Shown here in pieces: positions 57,681 to 64,000 of a stretch of DNA of 64,000 nt. The position numbers and the translations under genes were made by a program. The stretch comes from Nannochloropsis salina CCMP1776. Its lineage: Eukaryota > Sar > Eustigmatophyceae > Eustigmatales > Monodopsidaceae. A model generated the notes under the pieces. The model was not told the origin of the DNA. It did no database searches and saw nothing but the letters and a program-made list of their open reading frames with translations. The DNA lies in contig SDOX01000019.1 of assembly GCA_004565275.1 (NCBI GenBank), positions 864,340-928,339 on the forward strand, in the 5' to 3' direction. The first letter of the stretch is position 1. Each line of letters opens with the position of its first letter.

Positions 57681-58613
57681 TGTACAGACAATTGCATTGC
57701 GAATACGTGGAGAAATATAGAAAAGCAATATACGTAATGGAGAGGTCATAAGAATTTGTACTCGCTTTTTACCCATAAAATCACGCACGTTTGTAAGATT
57801 GGGCGTGAACATTAGCAATGCTTCTAAGACGATTCTTCATGCTATCACTGCTGTCTTATCGAGCTTTAAATACTATATTACTAATATGTACGATATATCA
57901 TAACTGTAAGAATATCGTCTGTATTTTCAACTATATATCCTCTTCGTAAGATACAAGAAAGCAGCAGCATCGTTTTGAATCTCTACAAGACCTGTAGCTT
58001 GATCAAAATTCAGTGTTGTCGCCAGAATTTTTTAAACAGCAAATTAGCCTTCGTTTTTCTTGGTGGTGACGTATGTGTCCGTAGCAACATTCCCTGCAAT
58101 GTAAGCCAACTCTTCTTTTATCATTTGCGCTGATTATAAGACTGACGATGCCTATGTAAAATACCTTGATAATTTAAAATTTTCCATCAAACTATTTTCC
58201 AACAGTTCTTCCAAAAAAGAACTCATAAACTTCTTTTAAAGAAAAGAAAAAGTCCGTTGGGCTGTCGTAATTCTTCCCCAAGTAACGGTCGGTTGGGGAG
58301 GCAAACGTGCGACCGTTTTGATTTGAGGTTGCAGCTGTATGCTATTTAACTCCCCGCCGATAATTCATCTTCTGTCCTACGTTCATCTTTGTCATAACAA
58401 CAACGTCAAGATCCATCTTGTCTTGATGACTAAGTCTTCATGTTGCCTATTCTGTCTCCGACTCGCCTCTCACGATGCTATGTGACCGGGCCCATTCCAC
58501 CTCGACATGCGTTCTATCTTATGTTCATTTCATGCTTTCTCAAAACCCAGGCAATAGAACCAATGACGAGTAACACGCTGTAATATACATTGCTCCCAAT
58601 AAGTTTGTCCACG
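57681..58613. other. Intergenic, AT-rich
   Basis: About 0.9 kb between same-strand genes. It has several A/T runs and no credible ORF, RNA or repeat. Confidence 0.45.
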
Positions 58614-61058
58614 ATGACCTCTGAACAGCAGCCGCCTTCATTCGTTCATTCGCGATATATTTTAGTGGACAACGACAGACTAATAAGCCGCAGTGAGGAA
58701 AATCACGGGGAAGCCAGTTCTCTTGAGTGCACGCAAGATGAATATCAAAGCTTGGTTGGAAACTTGTCAACATATGTGAAAGAGTATCTTAAAGCTCGTT
58801 TTAACCTCGTTCAGCAATGGATTCCACCTCCTTGTGACGATGGCACGGCGGCCAGGTGTGACATATTGGTCTCGGCCGAGTGGCAGACGGCCGCAAAGCT
58901 TTTGATCATTTTGCAAAACAATGTAGGCTCTCAACTGGGAATATGGAGTCGTTCCATATGCGTGAGCAAAGGTCTCAGGGCAGGTTCCACGCTTTCATTC
59001 TTGGAGAAGGCGTACGAAGCAGGGTACGCTGTCGTCATCTGTAATCCGAACCTCAATTCAGTCACGGTGGACGGGGGGAAAGTAGCAATTCCCGGTTCAT
59101 CCTTTCCTGAAGAACATGCTTTATATGTCTATGAGAACTATGTTGCTTCTTCCAAAGCACAACATGTATTCTTGTTTGGATACGGTAACGGGGCGATGCT
59201 GTGCAAAGAGATGCTTCAACGCCAGCTTGTGAGGTGTCAGCAGCAAAACGGAGAAGTAAATCGTATCGCCGGTATTGCTACGGTAGAGGCCAGTCAAATC
59301 TTACAAGAGGATGATTCGACGGACGTGAAAGCATTTCTGGGTGCATACGCAGTGGATTGGGAGTCCTCGCTCCGACTACCGCCCGGCCATGCCATCCCGA
59401 AGACCCGATTACGCTTAGGCGTGGCACAGGTGCTCTCTGTGGGCACTCCAGCAACACATGGGGATGCCATGGCAGCCAGTACAGCCTGGAGTGTCGTGGC
59501 AGCCTCGGACTCCGTTTTCCGTTTCTTCCAATTTTGCCTGGAGGACGCCCTCCAGCATCCTCCACCTCCCAATCTACCCTCTCCCTCAACACCTGCATCG
59601 AAGCCTACGATTGTCCACAACTCTAGCGACTCTCCGAAAGGCCGTCTTCTCATTCCCTTTATTTCTCGCGTCAGCAAATCTGGTAGGTCTAGCAATACGT
59701 GCGGCAGTCCCCGCGTCTCGGTGCCTGTGAGCAACCGAGGCCACCTCTTCGCCGTAGCCGAAGCAGCTTATTGTGGCGTTCCCGTACCCCAACCACCCAA
59801 CGATCGGTCCTCAGCTGGCCAATTGGCGGATTCTGTGGCACCCACCAGCTTCTCGTCTCCATCCCGTGCACGAGAGGATGATCATCGTCTAGCAAGCAGC
59901 ACTTTTTTCCGTCGGCTCCGGCGGATGGTTTCCAGTGGCTTGAGTTTCAATCGGACATCCTCGTCCGAGCGCGGTGCCCCCTTGTCACCTGGGGGCATGG
60001 ATTTAGAAAGGGCCTTGAGCAGCGACGGTGGTGATTGTCGGACTTTTGCTCTGACAGAGAGGCTTGGGATTGGAGACTTCGACCTGCTCAAGGTTGTGGG
60101 AAAGGGGGCTTTCGGAAAAGTCATGCTGGTGAAGAAGAAGAGCCGAGAGCATGGCGCGGGCAGAATCTACGCCATGAAAGTGTTAAACAAGGACACTATA
60201 GTCAAAAAGGGACAAATTGAGCACACAATGTCAGAGCGAGCCATTCTCTGTCAGATTCGTCACCCGTTTATTGTCCGTCTCCGATATGCCTTCCAGAACC
60301 AAACGAGTTTGTACCTGGTCACAGACTACTACACAGGGGGGTCACTTTTCTACCATTTACGGAAAAATGGATCCTTTGCTGAATCTCGCGCCAAATTTTA
60401 CGCTGCAGAGCTTTTGCTGGCACTCGAACACCTACACGAGCAGTTCATTATTTACAGGGACCTGAAGCTCGAGAACATTTTGATGGACTCAGAGGGGCAT
60501 ATAGCCTTGACTGATTTCGGTCTCTCGAAACAAAATGTCCGAAGTCAAGCCTGTGCAACGACATTTTGCGGCACAGCTGAGTATTTGGCTCCAGAATTGC
60601 TGCGAGGGAAGCCTTACGGGGCACCGGTTGATTGGTGGAGTTTTGGCATTCTACTGTTTGAAATGATGGACGGTCGGACTCCATTTTACAACAGCAACAG
60701 GAAATATATGTTCCATTGCATCGTTCACGTAAGGCCAACATTTCCGGCACACTTCTCAAAGGCGGCAAAGTCATTGATATTTGGGCTTCTGGAGCCAAAT
60801 CCCGCCCGGCGCCCTGGGCCAGCTCGCATCAAATCACACGCATTTTTCGCTGATATTGACTTTGAAAGGCTTTATCAGAAGAAGATTACACCCCCTTTTA
60901 ACCCGCGCGTCAAAAATGCAATGGACACCAAATTTGTGCCCAGCAACTACCATAAGCTTCCGCCCAAGGAATCTGTGACAGAGCCTACGGGCGCTGGGGT
61001 GTGCGCCGCGGCGGATTTTAAAGCTTTTACTTACCACGGAGAAGGTCATCTGGGCTAA
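58614..61058 (+). CDS. Arb2-domain / AGC-family protein kinase fusion
   Basis: A single exon encodes 814 residues from the ATG at 58614. Residues about 40-310 match the Arb2/FAM172 alpha/beta-hydrolase-like domain: 'LGIWSRSICVSKGLRAGST', 'EKAYEAGYAVVICNPN', 'FPEEHALYVYENYVASSKAQ' and a late 'SVFRFFQFCL'. Where that family has a Ser elbow (HSYGG-like), this protein has 'FGYGNGAM', with no Ser. A disordered Pro/Ser linker leads to a complete AGC kinase: Gly loop 'GKGAFGKV' near 490, 'YAMKVL', catalytic 'YRDLKLEN' near 614, 'DFGLSK', T-loop 'TTFCGTAEYLAPE' near 649, and C-tail hydrophobic motif FKAFTY near 801. The kinase resembles the Akt/S6K/PDK1-regulated group. Arb2 proteins are linked to Argonaute and heterochromatin factors. 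No PH domain is present. Confidence 0.93.
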   Translation: MTSEQQPPSFVHSRYILVDNDRLISRSEENHGEASSLECTQDEYQSLVGNLSTYVKEYLKARFNLVQQWIPPPCDDGTAARCDILVSAEWQTAAKLLIILQNNVGSQLGIWSRSICVSKGLRAGSTLSFLEKAYEAGYAVVICNPNLNSVTVDGGKVAIPGSSFPEEHALYVYENYVASSKAQHVFLFGYGNGAMLCKEMLQRQLVRCQQQNGEVNRIAGIATVEASQILQEDDSTDVKAFLGAYAVDWESSLRLPPGHAIPKTRLRLGVAQVLSVGTPATHGDAMAASTAWSVVAASDSVFRFFQFCLEDALQHPPPPNLPSPSTPASKPTIVHNSSDSPKGRLLIPFISRVSKSGRSSNTCGSPRVSVPVSNRGHLFAVAEAAYCGVPVPQPPNDRSSAGQLADSVAPTSFSSPSRAREDDHRLASSTFFRRLRRMVSSGLSFNRTSSSERGAPLSPGGMDLERALSSDGGDCRTFALTERLGIGDFDLLKVVGKGAFGKVMLVKKKSREHGAGRIYAMKVLNKDTIVKKGQIEHTMSERAILCQIRHPFIVRLRYAFQNQTSLYLVTDYYTGGSLFYHLRKNGSFAESRAKFYAAELLLALEHLHEQFIIYRDLKLENILMDSEGHIALTDFGLSKQNVRSQACATTFCGTAEYLAPELLRGKPYGAPVDWWSFGILLFEMMDGRTPFYNSNRKYMFHCIVHVRPTFPAHFSKAAKSLIFGLLEPNPARRPGPARIKSHAFFADIDFERLYQKKITPPFNPRVKNAMDTKFVPSNYHKLPPKESVTEPTGAGVCAAADFKAFTYHGEGHLG

Positions 61059-61550
61059 GATTGAGCCCTGAACATTTAGTGTCCCATGTAGTATCGAAAA
61101 TTCCGCCAAATTAATTCAAAGATCCAAAGAAGACGGTGCATGTTGCGAATTTGTCTTGCTTAGGAGGGCCTGCGGGTTGTTTGGCCGGGAGGTTAGCCGT
61201 TACTCCGTTGCCCGAATTTTTGAATTTCTTTCCTGAGAGCAGTTAAGGTGAAGGCGGGCGATGGACAATCACATCAGTCAAACCCGACCGCCCCGATGCC
61301 TCCGTGCGGCGGGCCTCCGGAATGTGATAGGTGACATTTTCCATGTGGCAGGCATGATTTTCTGCTGTTCCGAAGCCGAAAGAGTCTGTCACCTTATCAC
61401 CTTGTTGCCTGTAGAGACTACTTCGTCCTCGGCCCATCACCTTTCATCATAATCCGTAATACCTGCGCCCTCATACCCACATACTCGCAATCTATGTTAG
61501 GAGGGAAAATCTGGCAATACTGGGATTATTCCCTATTAAATATATTTTTC
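61059..61550. other. Intergenic
   Basis: This lies between the kinase gene and the channel gene, both (+). A 63-codon ORF at 61261-61452 is unsupported. The channel frame is open from an alternative ATG at 61494. Confidence 0.4.
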
Positions 61551-64000
61551 ATGTGGTCAAGCCATGAAGCTGGACACTCCGAAGTTCCCATTCGCGGTGG
61601 CTCTTCGGGACATGCAGTCGCGGAGGGCCTGACACCAGGCCTAGAGAGTGAAGGGGATGACTGCATATCATCCTTACCTGTCTCCAGTGATGGACCGGGC
61701 ACTCCGAATGGTTCTCACAGCGACGCAACCAATAGCAACACTTCTCCTTCACATGCCCCGGGACGACCATGGACACTACCTGCCGTCGACGGCCGTGCTC
61801 CCCGTCGCCGCGCTATGCCGGCCTCCACCTCCCAAGCTCCTCCCCGCGTGATGGTTCATCCTTTCGGCGTATTTCCTCCACAGGAAGATTCTGCTGAGGT
61901 CTGGGCCATCCGTCCCCGAGCAGGGAGTGGGAGGACGTCCCTAGGTCGCCGGCGTCGGTATGATTCGTACGTGAGTACGTTGGACCTGGACGACTTAAGA
62001 GAGCTCGATGACGAGCTCTTGCGCCGGGCAATTGGCGGGGAAGGCGACATCCCCGAGGAGGAAAATGAAAATGGAGAAGATGAAAGTCTCGGAACTCCCA
62101 GAAGGGCGGGCACCGGAACAGAGTCGGTACACTCGTGTCCACGGCGGGAGCGGAGGGAGGAGGACGGTGTGGAGAATGCTTGGTCAAGCAGTCAAAGGGG
62201 TAGCACAGGGTCGCACCATCGGCGGGAACGACTTTGTGATGAGATCAGCGGGCCTCAGGAGCGGAGAAGCCACCGTCAAGGCTTGGGGCGTCGGGCTCAT
62301 GTAGACTTGGCGGGTGCACGACCCTGTCGTGGGATTGACCATAATGCTAATGATAGCAGAGACTGCCGCACGCGCCACAGCATGCCGCATTTTCAACAGC
62401 AACCGAATATACACGCACAATCAGGACATAAACAACGGATGCCCGCTGTAAATCCCAATCGCTTGAGCGTATCTCAACAGCACTCTCCCTTCCGACCCCA
62501 CCGGGACAGCATCAGTCGCGGTGCGCCTCCCCCGAACCCGACATTTTACGACCCGAAAATGGGCGCCCTCCCACCCGCAGCGCCGAATGACAACGGTCCG
62601 TACGAGGAAGGTGCAAGGACGCCGCCAGTGTCTTATCGGCACTCGTCCTCCCGTCCTGCCCTGGAGGGTGGGATTCCGCAATTGCCCTGTGTCCAAGGAA
62701 GCACTAGCAACTCGCGCCTCTCCCGCCGTTCATCCTTGCGGCAGACCAGTGATGCAGCGGATGGGTACGGTGCGAGCTCGTACAGGAATAGTCGTCGTGA
62801 CAGCCGCATGAGCTTCGGCATAGGCTGGTTGTACGACCACGAGGATAGAAAGGAGGGAGGCGGAGAAAGGGGAGGAGGGGGTGGCAACGAGGGGAGTAGG
62901 CCGCCCTCTGCTTCTGGCCGTCGACCCAACAAGCGCACCCTTCTCCATTGGTTGGACCAGCGGCTTCCACATATGTCTGACGAGCACCGCATCGCCCGCG
63001 CGTCCTTGTACTTAAGTGACGCCATCGACACTCGGCCTGTGCGCATGCGTAACGGGGGCACTGGAAACTTATTCGCCTACCGTCTCTTAAAACGCACCGG
63101 CTGGTTGTGGATAATGCAAATTCTTGCCGTCGTCCATTTGCTTCTGGCCCTCTGGGAGCCTCCCCGGGCGTTGCCCGACTCGGCGCAATACCATGACTCT
63201 ATCTCCAGGCACACGCTTACAGGGGCGGCGTCCACTGCCAGGCATCTTCTCGGTCTGGAACTGGTTCTTGTCCTTCTCTTCTCCTTGGACTTGTGTTTAG
63301 AGATCTATGCCTTGGGCGTGGGGGCCTTTTTTGGGATGAACGCCCCTCCGCGTGTATTGGAGAACACTGGAAGCCGCAGTGGATTACAAGCCAAGCTATG
63401 GGGTCAATTCCGTTTGTTCTTGGTCATCCTCTTCTTCGCGGATATCTGCGCGGCATTGGACAGTCACAACGAAAGCCCTCGCTTTTCCCGGCCCTTGCGC
63501 CCTCTCTACCTCATCTGTCTCTCCGAGACCCTGAAACGCTGGAGCAGCCTTCTTCTTCGGCTTTTGGGCCAGCTACGGGATGTCGCCCTGGGCACAGGAA
63601 TTTTCCTTGGACTTTTCTCACTACTCGGCCTCATCCTCTTCAGCGAAACTGGTTATTATGCGGCCTCCATTCCTTATCTGAATTTTGACGATTTTTTGAA
63701 CTCCTTCCTGGCGCTCTACGTGCTTATGACCACGCAAAATTTCGGTGCCCTGCTGAACCCCGCCTACACTGCCAACCCTCAAGGGTCTTCGCCCCTATAC
63801 TTCTTTTTCTTCATGGCTTTCGTCCTCATCGTCGTTCTATTCCTCGCCCACTTAGCTTTGCCTCGGGTCTTCTGGGTGTACCAGAATTTCCAACGCCGAC
63901 AAGCCTACGAGAGTCGGATCCTGGAACGCCTCGCCCTTTTGATGACGTTTCGGTGTCTGGACCCGCAGCGACGCGGGTGGATCGATGTCACTTCCTTCCG
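61551..64000 (+). CDS. Two-pore-channel-like voltage-gated cation channel, 5' part (runs off window)
   Basis: The frame is open from the ATG at 61551 to the window end, 816 codons without a stop. The first ~500 residues are disordered, Ser/Arg-rich and cytosolic. A complete first six-helix repeat follows: S1 'LLKRTGWLWIMQILAVVHLL', S2 'LELVLVLLFSLDLCLEIYAL', S3 'FRLFLVILFFADICAAL', S4 with 'RPLRPLYLICLSETLKR', S5 'GTGIFLGLFSLLGLILF', a pore loop 'LYVLMTTQNFGALLNPAY', and S6 'LYFFFFMAFVLIVVLFLAHL'. The pore 'TTxNF...PAY' is the two-pore-channel (TPC) form. After S6 an EF-hand-like 'DPQRRGWIDVTSF' begins, matching the Ca2+-binding linker of plant TPC1. The family passes Na+ or Ca2+ across vacuolar or endosomal membranes. 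The second repeat would lie beyond the window. Confidence 0.88.
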   Translation, partial: MWSSHEAGHSEVPIRGGSSGHAVAEGLTPGLESEGDDCISSLPVSSDGPGTPNGSHSDATNSNTSPSHAPGRPWTLPAVDGRAPRRRAMPASTSQAPPRVMVHPFGVFPPQEDSAEVWAIRPRAGSGRTSLGRRRRYDSYVSTLDLDDLRELDDELLRRAIGGEGDIPEEENENGEDESLGTPRRAGTGTESVHSCPRRERREEDGVENAWSSSQRGSTGSHHRRERLCDEISGPQERRSHRQGLGRRAHVDLAGARPCRGIDHNANDSRDCRTRHSMPHFQQQPNIHAQSGHKQRMPAVNPNRLSVSQQHSPFRPHRDSISRGAPPPNPTFYDPKMGALPPAAPNDNGPYEEGARTPPVSYRHSSSRPALEGGIPQLPCVQGSTSNSRLSRRSSLRQTSDAADGYGASSYRNSRRDSRMSFGIGWLYDHEDRKEGGGERGGGGGNEGSRPPSASGRRPNKRTLLHWLDQRLPHMSDEHRIARASLYLSDAIDTRPVRMRNGGTGNLFAYRLLKRTGWLWIMQILAVVHLLLALWEPPRALPDSAQYHDSISRHTLTGAASTARHLLGLELVLVLLFSLDLCLEIYALGVGAFFGMNAPPRVLENTGSRSGLQAKLWGQFRLFLVILFFADICAALDSHNESPRFSRPLRPLYLICLSETLKRWSSLLLRLLGQLRDVALGTGIFLGLFSLLGLILFSETGYYAASIPYLNFDDFLNSFLALYVLMTTQNFGALLNPAYTANPQGSSPLYFFFFMAFVLIVVLFLAHLALPRVFWVYQNFQRRQAYESRILERLALLMTFRCLDPQRRGWIDVTSF

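Overview
The window is nuclear DNA from a eukaryote, most likely a photosynthetic stramenopile alga. A eustigmatophyte of the Nannochloropsis/Microchloropsis kind would fit, but that rank is an inference. The evidence is as follows. Genes are dense, on both strands, and have zero to three short GT-AG introns each. All products are eukaryotic (nucleoporin, COG complex, ISWI-like remodeler, MMS19). Several proteins begin with a signal peptide followed by a Ser/Thr-rich stretch, sometimes with Phe near the cleavage site, as in secondary plastids. A short CCCTAA-type telomere-like motif also occurs. I see no rRNA, no convincing tRNA, no CRISPR and no transposon or viral remnant.

Layout. 0.2-11 kb: a fatty-acid-hydroxylase-family membrane enzyme (-), mitochondrial ribosomal protein bL36 (+), the Fe-S targeting protein MMS19 (-), a CHRAC1/POLE4-type histone-fold protein (+) and a RelA/SpoT homolog with an EF-hand (-). 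11-16.3 kb: a poorly coding stretch with a 33-bp direct repeat around a telomere-like motif, an orphan ORF, and a three-exon orphan secretory protein (-). 17-31 kb: a PrmC/MTS-type methyltransferase (+), an ABC1/UbiB-type kinase (-), a 2,271-residue SNF2 remodeler with an enormous Gln tract (+) and the nucleoporin Nup54 (-). 32-43 kb: guanylate kinase with an RIIa-like N-terminus (+), a plastid-targeted renalase-like flavoprotein (-), a CRAL-TRIO lipid-binding protein (+) and an IBTK-like ankyrin/RCC1 protein (+). 44-56 kb: 6-phosphogluconate dehydrogenase (-), a leukotriene-A4-hydrolase-family M1 aminopeptidase with a membrane tail (+), an ABCG half transporter (-), COG8 (+) and a four-helix membrane protein (-). 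56.8-64 kb: a plastid thioredoxin-like/DnaJ-zinc-finger protein (+), an Arb2-AGC kinase fusion (+) and the first half of a two-pore-type cation channel (+), cut by the window end.

The genes do not form one pathway; this is ordinary housekeeping chromosome. Many neighbours are divergent pairs sharing 0.3-0.8 kb (MMS19/histone-fold, the secretory orphan/methyltransferase, ABC1K/SNF2, Nup54/guanylate kinase, renalase-like/CRAL-TRIO, 6PGD/aminopeptidase). The most unusual items are domain architectures: the Arb2-AGC kinase fusion whose Arb2 part lacks the usual Ser elbow, the Ca2+-type RSH with a degraded hydrolase domain, the Tudor/H15/SNF2/PHD-like remodeler, the tail-anchored-looking M1 peptidase, and the thioredoxin-like protein fused to a DnaJ zinc finger. 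Exon boundaries below were worked out by hand from reading frame, GT-AG sites and family conservation.
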